From JAAYUD01 sp041907665 (GTDB lineage Bacteria > Bacteroidota > Bacteroidia > Bacteroidales > Bacteroidaceae), in assembly GCA_041907665.1 (NCBI GenBank), contig JAYRGW010000018.1, positions 1 to 63,482 of the forward strand: a stretch of DNA of 63,482 nt. Reading direction: 5' to 3'. The notes beneath the pieces were generated by a model. That model worked only from the letters and a program-made list of their open reading frames with translations. It made no database searches and was not told the DNA's origin. Both the position numbers and the translations under genes were made by a program. Shown piece after piece: positions 54,078 through 63,335 of this stretch (position 1 is the stretch's first letter; each line of letters starts with the position of its first letter).

Positions 54078-56789
54078 ATGGCAATGACACCGGAAAAAAA
54101 AGCCCGAGTCAAAATAGACCGCATGTTTGAAGACGCTGGTTGGAGTGTTGTGAATCGGGAAGATTACTCCCCGACACTTACTGTTGCTGCCATCAGAGAA
54201 GGTCTTCTCAAAGATAATCTAGAAGCTGATTATTTCCTTTTCATCAATGGAAAAGCCGTAGGTGTTCTCGAAGCAAAGCGAGAAGAGATTGATGCCAACG
54301 AAGGTTTCGTTTATGAGCAGGCCGAAACTTATGGAAGGAGCGTTCCACATTGTTATCAAACATGGCAACTCCCATTACCGCTGCTCTACACGTCAAATGG
54401 AAAGAATGTCTATTTTAGAGACGCTCGCAACGAGAAGTCTGCATGGGATGAGATAAATTGCATCCATACCCCGAAAGAGGTTGTCCAGATGCTTGGAATA
54501 CCAGATTTCTGGGCTGGACTTCCAACTTTACGGAAAAAAGGATTAAGAGATTGCCAATATGAAGCCATCACAGAACTGGAAAAGAGCTATCGTACTGGGC
54601 AGACAAAGGCTTTGATGGTGTTGGCAACAGGCGCAGGAAAGACCTATACTGCGTGCCTTGCATCTTATAGGTTCCTTGCCTATACCCCAATGCGTCGTGT
54701 TCTCTTCCTTGTTGACCGCAACAATCTTGGTAAGCAAGCAGAGGGCGAATTCGGAATGTTCAGATTAACCGAGACTGGAGATGCCTTCAATACGATTTAC
54801 ACCGTAAACCGTTTGAAGTCAGCGACAATACCAAGCGATAGCAATGTTGTGATTTCAACCATCCAAAGACTCTTCTCCCTGCTAAAAGGAGAAGATATTA
54901 CGGATGAGGACGATGACGACGAGGATGATCCTGACACTCTCGTAACATTGCCAACGAATCCGAATCTACCACCAGATTTCTTTGATTTAATCATCATAGA
55001 TGAGTGCCACCGCTCCATTTATGGCAATTGGCGAAAAGTACTCGAATACTTCACATCCGCAAGGATGATTGGTCTGACGGCAACGCCAGTACCTGAGACA
55101 ATGGCATTCTTCAATAACAACCGCATAGTCAACTATACACTTGAAAAGTCTATAGCTGACGGTGTAAATGTGGATGCCCGTATCTACCGCATTAAGACTG
55201 AGGTTACAGAGAATGGCGGTGCAATCCTGAAAGATGCGAAGTCTCGCCAGATAACAAGATACACTGGAGCCACTGAGGAAGTGACGGAAAAGGAAACCAA
55301 AAATTACACGAAGGAAGAGTTGAACCGAAGCATCGTCAACCCTGCCCAGATAAAGTTGATTCTTGAAACCTACCGTGATGCGGTATATACAGAAATGTTT
55401 GTCGATCCGCAACGAGAGCCAAACATGGACTATCTGCCAAAGACATTGATTTTCGCTCTGAATGAGAATCATGCCACTAATATTATCAAGATAGCCAAAG
55501 AGGTATTCGGAAGGACTGATGATAAGTTTGTCCAGAAGATTACTTATTCCGCTGGCGATAGCAATGAATTGATACGTCAATTCCGCAACGATAAGGAATT
55601 CCGTATCGCGGTGACCTGTACGTTGGTTGCTACAGGAACCGACGTAAAGCCTCTTGAAGTCGTCATGTTCATGCGTGATGTCCAATCTGAGCCTCTGTAT
55701 GTTCAGATGAAAGGTCGTGGCGTTCGCACCATTGGTGATGACCAGTTGCGAAATATTACGCCTAACGCATTCAGCAAAGATTGTTTCTACCTCGTGGATT
55801 GTGTAGGAGTAACCGAACATGAGCATGTAATCGCACCCCCATCAGGTGATGAGCCACAGAAGACCATAACATTCAAAGAACTGCTTGAGAAAATCACTCA
55901 TGGCAATTTGGAGGATGATCTGCTGAGAATGTTGGCAAGCCGCTTGTCACGTATTCACAATAAAGCAGATAAAGATCAGCGTCGTAAATTGCTAGAACTG
56001 GCTGGATGCGGAATGAATGAACTTGCCATGCGCATATTTGATGCGTTTGAAAAGGCCATCTTACCTCCATTTGTTGACATCAACGAACCAAATAATGAGC
56101 GTAAGGGATTAGTAGCTGTAATAGCCAACCGCCCTGAACTGAGAAAGTATCTTCTCATTCTCAATGCCGGATTCGTGAATATCTTGCAACCAGGTGAAGA
56201 CCAGCTCATATCAAAGGGATTCTCTATCGAAGAGGCACAAGAAACGGCATCTGCATTTGAGACATATTGTGAAGAGAACAAAGACGAGATAGAAGCATTG
56301 CGCATCATCTACAATAATAACGGTACTCCAATCACATACGCCATACTCAAAGACTTGGAGAACAGATTGAAATTGGAAAACAACAAGTTCTCCAGAGCGC
56401 AGTTGTGGAATACCTACGCATTGTTGAATCCAAATGACGTGCGTCGTCATTCAACCAAAGAAGAAAAAGATGCACTGACCAATATCATTCAGCTCGTGAA
56501 GTTTGCATATCACCAGATTACGAAACTGGAAAGCATCTACCCATCTGCAAGCCGTTTCTTCAACCTGTGGTGCGGCCAGTTACAACGTGAGCTGTCAGAG
56601 CATCAGATTAAGATAATAAGCAAGGTTGTAGGCTATATAGCAAGTAACGGTTCTTGCACAATCACAGAAATACGCGAGGACAATAAGACCTATGCCGCCC
56701 AGCTCATAAGAGCGTTTGGTGGTAAAGAAGCCGCAAATGAGGCTCTATTGTCTCTCGCGAAGTTTATAATTTATAGAAAAGTAGCATAA
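54078..56789 (+). CDS. hsdR: Type I restriction endonuclease subunit R
   Basis: Motor and nuclease subunit of a type I restriction-modification system. From MAMTPEKKARVKIDRMF it has 903 residues; an in-frame GTG at 54051 is less likely. The N-terminal nuclease core contains GVLEAKRE (E65, K67), then SF2 helicase motifs: Walker A ATGAGKT (183-189), DECH (308-311), GLTATPVPET, and MKGRGVRTIG. An acidic stretch (EDITDEDDDDEDDPD) lies before DECH. The C-terminal helical domain binds the M2S core. It is 5 bp ahead of hsdM, giving the order R-M-S. Confidence 0.95.
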   Translation: MAMTPEKKARVKIDRMFEDAGWSVVNREDYSPTLTVAAIREGLLKDNLEADYFLFINGKAVGVLEAKREEIDANEGFVYEQAETYGRSVPHCYQTWQLPLPLLYTSNGKNVYFRDARNEKSAWDEINCIHTPKEVVQMLGIPDFWAGLPTLRKKGLRDCQYEAITELEKSYRTGQTKALMVLATGAGKTYTACLASYRFLAYTPMRRVLFLVDRNNLGKQAEGEFGMFRLTETGDAFNTIYTVNRLKSATIPSDSNVVISTIQRLFSLLKGEDITDEDDDDEDDPDTLVTLPTNPNLPPDFFDLIIIDECHRSIYGNWRKVLEYFTSARMIGLTATPVPETMAFFNNNRIVNYTLEKSIADGVNVDARIYRIKTEVTENGGAILKDAKSRQITRYTGATEEVTEKETKNYTKEELNRSIVNPAQIKLILETYRDAVYTEMFVDPQREPNMDYLPKTLIFALNENHATNIIKIAKEVFGRTDDKFVQKITYSAGDSNELIRQFRNDKEFRIAVTCTLVATGTDVKPLEVVMFMRDVQSEPLYVQMKGRGVRTIGDDQLRNITPNAFSKDCFYLVDCVGVTEHEHVIAPPSGDEPQKTITFKELLEKITHGNLEDDLLRMLASRLSRIHNKADKDQRRKLLELAGCGMNELAMRIFDAFEKAILPPFVDINEPNNERKGLVAVIANRPELRKYLLILNAGFVNILQPGEDQLISKGFSIEEAQETASAFETYCEENKDEIEALRIIYNNNGTPITYAILKDLENRLKLENNKFSRAQLWNTYALLNPNDVRRHSTKEEKDALTNIIQLVKFAYHQITKLESIYPSASRFFNLWCGQLQRELSEHQIKIISKVVGYIASNGSCTITEIREDNKTYAAQLIRAFGGKEAANEALLSLAKFIIYRKVA

Positions 56790-56794
56790 CATAT

Positions 56795-58228
56795 ATGGCA
56801 AAGAAAGCAATTGGAAACGAAGCATCACTGACAAAGAAGGTTTGGACATTAGCCACCGTCTTGTCTGGTCAAGGAATCGGTTTTACAGACTATATCACTC
56901 AGCTCACCTATCTTCTGTTCCTGAAGATGGATGCTGAAAACATTGAACTCTTCGATGAAGAATCAGCTATCCCAGAGGGCTATCGTTGGAAAGATCTCAT
57001 TGATTTGGATGGTCTCGACCCTCTCAAACAATATGAGGGCACGTTGAAGCTGCTGAGTGAACAGGAAAATCTCATCGGTACAATATTCACCAAAGCTCAG
57101 AACAAGATAGACAAGCCTGTCTATCTCAAGAAGGTCATTAGTCTCATCAATGAGGAGAACTGGCTTGTCATGGATGGTGACGTGAAAGGTGCCATCTATG
57201 AAAGCATTTTGGAGAAGAATGGGCAGGACAAGAAGAGCGGAGCCGGACAGTACTTCACTCCACGTTCTTTGATTAAGGCTATGGTTGACGTGACAAGACC
57301 AAAGATAACCGAAACTGTTTGTGACCCTGCCTGTGGTACTGGAGGCTTCTTATTGGCTGCCTACGACTACATGAAGGAACAGTCACAAGATAAGGCAAAG
57401 CGTGACTTCCTTAACAATCAGGCTTTAACTGGCTATGACAACACAGAGTTGGTTGTTACGCTGGCTTCAATGAACCTATACCTTCATGGCATCGGTACAG
57501 ACCGAAGCCCAATAATATATCAGGATTCACTGGAAAGACAGCCTGACAAACTCATGGATGCCATCCTTGCCAATCCTCCTTTTGGCACTCGAGCTGCGGG
57601 TTCGGTTGATATTAACCGTCCCGACTTCTATGTAGAAACAAAGAATAATCAGCTCAACTTCCTACAGCATATCATGGTAATGCTCAAAAATAGTGGCCGT
57701 GCCGCCGTCGTATTACCTGATAATGTATTGTTTGAAGGTGGTGCTGGTGAAACAATACGTAAGGAATTGCTAAAGAACTTTGACCTGCACAGCATTCTTC
57801 GCTTGCCTACAGGTATTTTCTATGCCCAGGGGGTGAAGGCAAATGTTCTATTCTTCAAGAAAGGTTCTTCAACCAAGGATGTGTGGTTCTATGACTATCG
57901 CTCTGGAATCAAGCACACATTGGCTACAAATCCAATGCAACGTCATCACCTTGATGATTTTGTCACGTGCTTCAATGCCGATGACTTATCAGCACGAAAG
58001 GAAACTTACGATGCAGAGAAAGACCCGAACGGTAGATGGCGCAAGTTCTCAATCAAAGAGATCTTAGAACGTGACAAGACAAGCCTTGACATCACTTGGA
58101 TTAAGGAAAAGAACGAAAGCCTTGACCGTCCTCTTGCCGAAATGATTGCCGAAATCAAAGAGAAGAGTGCAAACATTGCCTCTGCTGTAGCTCAGCTTCA
58201 AGAACTTGTTGTTGGTATTGAAGAATAA
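56795..58228 (+). CDS. hsdM: Type I DNA methyltransferase subunit M
   Basis: N6-adenine methyltransferase subunit; two copies act with one HsdS. The 477-residue protein has the N-terminal HsdM helical domain (LATVLSGQGIGFTDYITQLTYLLFLKMD), SAM motif I in VCDPACGTGGFLLAAYDYM (DPACGTGGF 177-185), and catalytic NPPFG (260-264). It would methylate whatever site the current HsdS reads, protecting host DNA from HsdR. Confidence 0.97.
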   Translation: MAKKAIGNEASLTKKVWTLATVLSGQGIGFTDYITQLTYLLFLKMDAENIELFDEESAIPEGYRWKDLIDLDGLDPLKQYEGTLKLLSEQENLIGTIFTKAQNKIDKPVYLKKVISLINEENWLVMDGDVKGAIYESILEKNGQDKKSGAGQYFTPRSLIKAMVDVTRPKITETVCDPACGTGGFLLAAYDYMKEQSQDKAKRDFLNNQALTGYDNTELVVTLASMNLYLHGIGTDRSPIIYQDSLERQPDKLMDAILANPPFGTRAAGSVDINRPDFYVETKNNQLNFLQHIMVMLKNSGRAAVVLPDNVLFEGGAGETIRKELLKNFDLHSILRLPTGIFYAQGVKANVLFFKKGSSTKDVWFYDYRSGIKHTLATNPMQRHHLDDFVTCFNADDLSARKETYDAEKDPNGRWRKFSIKEILERDKTSLDITWIKEKNESLDRPLAEMIAEIKEKSANIASAVAQLQELVVGIEE

Positions 58229-58249
58229 ACGATTCCTACGAAAAGAAAA

Positions 58250-59695
58250 ATGGATACAAAAACATTACGCCAGAAAATATTAGATATTGCCATCCGTGGT
58301 AAGCTCGTTCCACAAGACCCTAATGATGAACCCGCATCAGTTCTACTGGATCGTATTAGTGCCGAGAAAGAAAGACTTATCAAAGAAGGGAAAATAAAGC
58401 GTTCTAAGAAGAATGCTTCTGCTGATAAGCCCCATTATGAGAATATGCCGTTTGATATTCCGGATAGTTGGGCATGGATAAGATTAAAGGATGTTAGTGA
58501 AATTGCTCGTGGTGGTTCACCACGTCCAATTAAGGAATATCTAACAAATGATGATAATGGTATTAATTGGATCAAGATAGGTGATGCTGAAAAAGATGGG
58601 AAATACATAAACTCCACTAAAGAAAAAATCAAGCTAGAAGGTGTTAGGCGATCGCGTTTTGTACACAAAGGAGATTTTCTGCTAACTAATTCCATGAGTT
58701 TTGGCCATCCATATATTCTGAATGTGGATGGATGTATTCATGACGGTTGGTTAGTTATATCCCCTTTCGCTTCATCATATGATAGTAATTTCTTATACTA
58801 TCTGCTATCTTCGGGATTCGCTTACGAACAATTCTCAACAATTGCAAGCGGTGGTGTCGTTTCAAATCTCAATTCCGATAAGGTTGCCGATTCATATTTC
58901 CCATTACCTCCAATAAGCGAACAATGTCGAATTGTAAAATCAATCGAGAAGTTTACTTCTGTTATTGACATTATCAATAATGAGCAATCTGACATTGCAA
59001 ATCTTGTAACTGCAGCTAAGGCAAAAGTTTTAGATTTGGCAATCCATGGTGAACTTGTCCCTCAGGATAACGAGGAAGAATCTGCTATAGACTTGCTGCA
59101 TAGAATCAATCCTGATTTTAAGACTTCTGATGCATCCCATTATGAGAACTTACCTTTTATTATTCCGGATAATTGGGTTTGGGAAAGATTTGGAGAGATA
59201 AGCAAATGGCAATCTGGAGCCACACCTAGTCGAAACAACAAGTTATATTACGGTGGCGATATTCCTTGGCTTAAAACGGGAGATTTAAATGATGGCTATG
59301 TAGAATACATCCCTGAAACGATAACAGCAAAGGCATTACAAGAGACTTCTGTTAAATTGACCCCGGCAGATAGTGTACTTTTAGCAATGTATGGAGCAAC
59401 GATTGGCAAAGTCGGAATTCTAAAATTCCCTGCTACCACTAATCAAGCATGTTGTGCGTGCATCAAGCACGAAGGCATAACGACAAAATATTTATTTTAC
59501 TTTTTACTATCACACAAAGAACAATTCATAGAACAAGGAATGGGCGGTGCTCAGCCCAACATCTCTAAAGAAAAAATTATCGAAACTTACATACCGATTC
59601 CACCTCTCAAAGAGCAAGATAGAATAGTGCTAAAGATTGAAACTATATTCAAAGCGTTAGACTTCATCAACAATACAATTGCTGATGAAGTCTAA
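58250..59695 (+). CDS. hsdS: Type I specificity subunit S, expressed copy of an invertible pair
   Basis: The 481-residue protein has two target recognition domains (TRD), each followed by a conserved spacer: an N-terminal conserved segment (LRQKILDIAIRGKLVPQDPNDEP), the peptide KPHYENMPF, TRD1 (about 65-255), a second conserved segment (KAKVLDLAIHGELVPQ), SHYENLPF, and TRD2 (about 305-470). The two HYEN sequences are encoded by the inverted repeats described separately. Its 3' end overlaps tail to tail with the opposite-strand S gene. Being next to hsdM with an intact start, it is the active copy in this orientation. Confidence 0.93.
   Translation: MDTKTLRQKILDIAIRGKLVPQDPNDEPASVLLDRISAEKERLIKEGKIKRSKKNASADKPHYENMPFDIPDSWAWIRLKDVSEIARGGSPRPIKEYLTNDDNGINWIKIGDAEKDGKYINSTKEKIKLEGVRRSRFVHKGDFLLTNSMSFGHPYILNVDGCIHDGWLVISPFASSYDSNFLYYLLSSGFAYEQFSTIASGGVVSNLNSDKVADSYFPLPPISEQCRIVKSIEKFTSVIDIINNEQSDIANLVTAAKAKVLDLAIHGELVPQDNEEESAIDLLHRINPDFKTSDASHYENLPFIIPDNWVWERFGEISKWQSGATPSRNNKLYYGGDIPWLKTGDLNDGYVEYIPETITAKALQETSVKLTPADSVLLAMYGATIGKVGILKFPATTNQACCACIKHEGITTKYLFYFLLSHKEQFIEQGMGGAQPNISKEKIIETYIPIPPLKEQDRIVLKIETIFKALDFINNTIADEV
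58425..58449 (+). repeat. hsdS outer inverted repeat, left copy (IR1-L)
   Basis: 25 bp perfectly inverted at 60906-60930. Contains the core CCCATTATGAGAA and encodes KPHYENMP in the same frame as the right copy. Confidence 0.9.
59133..59156 (+). repeat. hsdS inner inverted repeat, left copy (IR2-L)
   Basis: 24 bp perfectly inverted at 60187-60210. It shares the 13-bp core CCCATTATGAGAA with IR1 and encodes SHYENLP in frame. The similarity extends outward by CTGAT with one mismatch. Confidence 0.9.
59657..59695. repeat. Palindrome encoding both hsdS C-termini
   Basis: TTAGACTTCATCA (59657-59669) is perfectly inverted at 59683-59695, with a 13-bp spacer. Read in either direction it ends in LDFI-N-I-DEV-stop, so the two convergent S genes share this end. 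Confidence 0.9.
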
Positions 59696-60973
59696 TACTT
59701 GATATAAATCCTTTACTCTTGCTGCAATTCTAATCTGTTCTTTATGTGAAGGAATTGCTAATGGAATGGCATTTAAAGCAGTTTTTGTAAAATGCTTGAT
59801 GGTCATGCCTTTGGAATATTTGTCTATAATACCCTTGATTTTTAGATACCTCAGCAATAAGAGAATGTAATTAGCATTGATGCCCTCTTTGAAACGTACT
59901 CTATGAATTGCATTTTGATAAAAGATGCTTTCATCATAATTCCAAATAGCGCTTCTTCCAACGTCACCTCCTTCACATATCAACAAATCTCCTTTATTTA
60001 TTTTATATCTTTCAAACTCAGATGGCTCTATTTTCATGGACTTCAATGTTGATAAATCAAATTTATTCCATTGTACGTTGACGCTACAAAGATATTTAAC
60101 TTCTTCACCCGTATTTTTTTCTCTATCCAGCGTCTTGCCTAATTCACTATATGCGATGTATGGCAACGTACATTCTTGCCATGAAGAAGGTAAGTTCTCA
60201 TAATGGGATGTATCAGCAGGTGTAAAGTCCGAATTTAATCGCTTTAACAACTCAATCGCTGGTTCATCATTATCATCTTGATCAACTAACTTGCCATGTA
60301 TTGCTAAGTCGAGGATTTTACTTTTGTACGAATCTAACAAGAATTCGATGCCAATCTTTTCCTCCTCGATATTATCAACGAAACTAAGAATATAGTTGAT
60401 CCGCTTTATTATGCGTTTTTGCTCAGATAACGGCGGCAAAGGAAATTCGAATGATTTCAAGACGTCAAAAGGTGGAATGTTTTTTATTGCAGTTCCTTTA
60501 CTTTCTTTGGCTGCTTGATGTTTCAAGACAAAATCAAAATAAAGAAGATAGAAATCAGAAATGTCGTGATTTATAAGACGTACATACATCAGAGCCTGAT
60601 TAATAATACCCCTTCTAATTCCATGAGGTAAAACGTATGTCTCTCCTATAGTTCCAGCACAACTTACAATAATATCTTCTGGTTGCACTTCAAAACCTTT
60701 TAAGGATTCAAACTTCTCTGCCGAAATGTAGTAACTTCCAAGGTTCTCATCTTTGTTTATTGCGTTCTTTTGTTCGTAAACCTTAAATGCATTCTTTGAT
60801 TCTGGAACAAACATGGCTTTTGTCAAGCTACTTCCAAATGGACCCTTTTTATAAACAGCAAGGTCGTCTAGAGTACACCACGTCCACCCCTTAGGCAATT
60901 CGAAAGGCATATTCTCATAATGGGGCTTATGCCAACGATAATCAACAATCTTCCTATTATGTAATAACCCCAT
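59657..60973 (-). CDS. Silent type I specificity subunit S cassette (second half of the shufflon)
   Basis: A 438-codon minus-strand frame with the plan of hsdS but without the N-terminal conserved segment: it opens with MGLLHNRKIVDYRWH directly before KPHYENMPF. Then TRD (FELPKGWTWCTLDDLAVYKKG onward), the central conserved segment (KSKILDLAIHGKLVDQDDNDEPAIELLKRLNSDF), SHYENLP and a second TRD ending in DFISNCIVDEV. No promoter or ribosome site is evident and its TRDs differ from those of the expressed copy, so it is probably a donor of TRDs by inversion. Confidence 0.88.
   Translation of the reverse strand: MGLLHNRKIVDYRWHKPHYENMPFELPKGWTWCTLDDLAVYKKGPFGSSLTKAMFVPESKNAFKVYEQKNAINKDENLGSYYISAEKFESLKGFEVQPEDIIVSCAGTIGETYVLPHGIRRGIINQALMYVRLINHDISDFYLLYFDFVLKHQAAKESKGTAIKNIPPFDVLKSFEFPLPPLSEQKRIIKRINYILSFVDNIEEEKIGIEFLLDSYKSKILDLAIHGKLVDQDDNDEPAIELLKRLNSDFTPADTSHYENLPSSWQECTLPYIAYSELGKTLDREKNTGEEVKYLCSVNVQWNKFDLSTLKSMKIEPSEFERYKINKGDLLICEGGDVGRSAIWNYDESIFYQNAIHRVRFKEGINANYILLLLRYLKIKGIIDKYSKGMTIKHFTKTALNAIPLAIPSHKEQIRIAARVKDLYQVLDFISNCIVDEV
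60187..60210 (-). repeat. hsdS inner inverted repeat, right copy (IR2-R)
   Basis: Perfect inverted partner of 59133-59156 (24 bp). Inversion between the two would exchange the second TRDs of the two S genes. Confidence 0.9.
60906..60930 (-). repeat. hsdS outer inverted repeat, right copy (IR1-R)
   Basis: Perfect inverted partner of 58425-58449 (25 bp), 57 bp from the recombinase gene. Inversion between the two would swap both TRDs at once. Confidence 0.9.
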
Positions 60974-60987
60974 AAAAAGTTATAAAT

Positions 60988-61797
60988 ATGGACAATTTTA
61001 AAGATTTCAAATCGTTCTTGACCAAATCAGATTTGGCAAAGAACACGATCACGTCCTATGTCTGGACGGTGCGGTATTACGTCGCTCATTACAATGGGCT
61101 TAACAAAAAGGATTTGCTGTCCTATAAGGGCTATCTCGTGGAGAAGTTCAGTCCTCAGACGGTAAACCTTAGACTTCAGGGAATCAACAAGTATCTGGAG
61201 TTTGTAAAGAAGGAAAAGCTGAAACTCAAATTCGTAAAGGTTCAACAGAAGAACTTCCTCGAGAATGTAATCAGCGATGCTGACTACAAGTTCTTCAAAG
61301 CAAAGTTGAAGGCCGATGGACACGATGACTGGTATTTCGTGGTCTGGTTCTTGGCTGCGACAGGAGCCAGAGTAAGTGAGCTGCTGCAAATTAAGGTAGA
61401 GCATGTGAAGTCAGGCCATCTTGATCTCTACACGAAGGGAGGTAAGATTCGTCGCCTCTACATTCCGAAGCATCTACAGAAGGAGGCACTTACATGGATA
61501 GAAAACCGAGGACTAAAGACTGGCTATCTGTTTCTCAATCGCTTCGGTCAGCGCATCACGACTCGTGGTATAGCCCAACAGTTGAAGCATTATGCAGAGG
61601 TGTACGGATTGAATCCGCAAGTGGTTTATCCTCATTCATTCCGCCATCGCTATGCCAAGAACTTTCTGGAGAAGTTCAATGACATATCCCTGTTGGCAGA
61701 CCTGATGGGACACGAAAGCATTGAGACGACACGCATATACCTGCGTAGAACTAGTACAGAGCAACAATCTATCGTGGATAAGATCGTAACTTGGTAA
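60988..61797 (+). CDS. Tyrosine recombinase (invertase of the hsdS shufflon)
   Basis: A 269-residue lambda-integrase-family protein. N-terminal SAM-like core-binding domain (residues 1-85, TKSDLAKNTITSYVWTVRYYVAHY, SPQTVNLRLQGINKYLEF) and catalytic domain with Arg128 (ATGARVSELL), Lys150 (YTKGGKIRR), His216-x-x-Arg219 (HSFRHRYAK), His242 (GHES) and Tyr251 (TTRIYLRR). It is short, without an arm-binding domain, as XerD-like invertases are. Being 57 bp from IR1-R it is the obvious candidate to invert the S segments. It could also serve the wider mobile element; the context favours the S genes. Confidence 0.93.
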   Translation: MDNFKDFKSFLTKSDLAKNTITSYVWTVRYYVAHYNGLNKKDLLSYKGYLVEKFSPQTVNLRLQGINKYLEFVKKEKLKLKFVKVQQKNFLENVISDADYKFFKAKLKADGHDDWYFVVWFLAATGARVSELLQIKVEHVKSGHLDLYTKGGKIRRLYIPKHLQKEALTWIENRGLKTGYLFLNRFGQRITTRGIAQQLKHYAEVYGLNPQVVYPHSFRHRYAKNFLEKFNDISLLADLMGHESIETTRIYLRRTSTEQQSIVDKIVTW

Positions 61798-61910
61798 TCA
61801 TCTTTGTGTATTACAATACTCATTCAATTGTTCTGGTGATACCTGAAGATGTCCCTCACACCATTGAGAACCCTTCGGGTAATTCCAGAACGCATTTCAC
61901 ACACTTTTTG

Positions 61911-63335
61911 CTATCTTCTCATCCTTGGTCTAATCCTTATTTCTTCTTGCTGCTTCTGTTTTTTTCTTTCCTTGTACCAATCAAAGTTATCAACTACATT
62001 TTCTATCTCCGTCTTTCCCTTCTGATACTCGAACAGGGTAAGGAAAGGGCGAGTGAGGAGAGTCAGAATGGTGGCACTCCTATGCCTATCGCTTGATTCA
62101 TTAGTGATATATTCATTGACGGCTGTAGTCTGTGGGAAGGTGAAGTGCTGCGCCTTTGTGTCATGAGCGAAGTCGATAACGGCATTGATGGCGTTCTGGC
62201 AAACGGCCGTGAAGCCTCGTAGGAAGTCAACAAGGCCATCCTTCATCGTAGCGATGATTTTGTCACGTTGCTGCAACTCTTGTTTGAGATTCTCTTCCCG
62301 ATTCTTCGATTTGGTGAGTAATCCCTTGTAGATGCGCTCTTGCTTGCTACATTCTTCCAACCAAAAGTCTGCACGTTCCTGCTCCTTTGTTATCTCTTCT
62401 TTATAGGTAATGGTCAGGCTCTCCACCTTCCGGGCAATAACTTGCGGAATTGCAGCCACTTGCTTCTTCATTTCTATATTCTCAGCTTCCAGCTGGGCAT
62501 ACTTGCCCTTACCTGCAAGATTGGCCAGTCCGGATAGAATAGCATTGCCATTATCACGGTTAGCCTTCTGCAGCTTCTGTTCAATCTCTTTATCAAGAGC
62601 ATGGCTCTGCTGGGACTTGACTTCATTCTCCTTTTCAAGTTCGGTTTTCTTAGCCTTGGCTTCCTCCATCTCGCGTTTCTGCTTAGCAACAATAAAGTCG
62701 TTCCGCTCCAAATGTTGCTTGTTAGTCTCAGATTTAGACACACCACGATCCATGTCCAAAGCCTCTGCTGCCAAATCCTGAAGAACACTGATGCCATCAG
62801 CATCGAGTTTATAGGATTTGCCAGTATTATGGTCCATCCAGTCCCAGATAATGTGGGCATGGTAATTGGATTTCCATGAGGCTCCGTCTTGCGGATCCAT
62901 ATAATGTCCTTCGTCTTTGTGGATATGTATTTGCAAGGCAGTTATACCAAAGCACTGCTGGCAAAGCTCAGCAAAATGCTTCAGTTGTTCCATTGTGGTA
63001 TCTTCATTGCAAACGACCACACCTTCACGCAAGGGAGTACAACCGGCAATCTTCGTGACCTTTCCTGTCTTCTTGTTTACCCTTTCTCGTTCTTTAGTCT
63101 GCATTGCCCGGCCTGTCTTTTCCTTGACCATATGGCCGATGGCATCGTAATACTGCAGCAAGGAGCTTTGTCCCTGCTGTTCAGAGAACCACGAGTGATT
63201 CTGGGATATTAAGTCTTGGTGGATATAAATCTTGCTTGCATTGATGTGTGCAAGATATTCTTTCGTTCTTTGGTTATGTGCTTCACTCTGCCCGATATTG
63301 CAAGGCTTGATGTGAACGGATGTCATTTGTGTCAT
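61911..63335 (-). CDS. MobV/MobB-family relaxase (mobilisation protein)
   Basis: A 474-residue protein that would nick oriT and lead DNA transfer with a helper element's conjugation machinery. The N-terminal relaxase domain (Mob_Pre type, about 1-215) has VHIKPCNIGQSEAHNQRTKEYL, IHIHKDEGHY (His137, His139) and NYHAHIIWDW (His159, His161). The rest is a long coiled coil (KREMEEAKAKKTELEKENEV onward) and a basic tail RIRPRMRR. It indicates that the accessory block is, or was, mobilisable. The element continues beyond the window. Confidence 0.88.
   Translation of the reverse strand: MTQMTSVHIKPCNIGQSEAHNQRTKEYLAHINASKIYIHQDLISQNHSWFSEQQGQSSLLQYYDAIGHMVKEKTGRAMQTKERERVNKKTGKVTKIAGCTPLREGVVVCNEDTTMEQLKHFAELCQQCFGITALQIHIHKDEGHYMDPQDGASWKSNYHAHIIWDWMDHNTGKSYKLDADGISVLQDLAAEALDMDRGVSKSETNKQHLERNDFIVAKQKREMEEAKAKKTELEKENEVKSQQSHALDKEIEQKLQKANRDNGNAILSGLANLAGKGKYAQLEAENIEMKKQVAAIPQVIARKVESLTITYKEEITKEQERADFWLEECSKQERIYKGLLTKSKNREENLKQELQQRDKIIATMKDGLVDFLRGFTAVCQNAINAVIDFAHDTKAQHFTFPQTTAVNEYITNESSDRHRSATILTLLTRPFLTLFEYQKGKTEIENVVDNFDWYKERKKQKQQEEIRIRPRMRR

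Noticed and set aside
54987..55826. 279-codon minus-strand open frame inside hsdR
   Set aside because: It is antisense to conserved helicase motifs of hsdR, lacks any recognisable domain and has the composition of a mirrored coding strand.
60988..61797. Recombinase as integrase of the whole mobile element
   Set aside because: It is short, lacks an arm-binding domain and lies next to the hsdS inverted repeats rather than at an att site, so the invertase role is preferred, though not proven.
61791..62096. 101-codon plus-strand frame overlapping the recombinase end and mob
   Set aside because: Largely antisense to the mob gene; hydrophobic content arises from reading the coiled-coil codons backwards.
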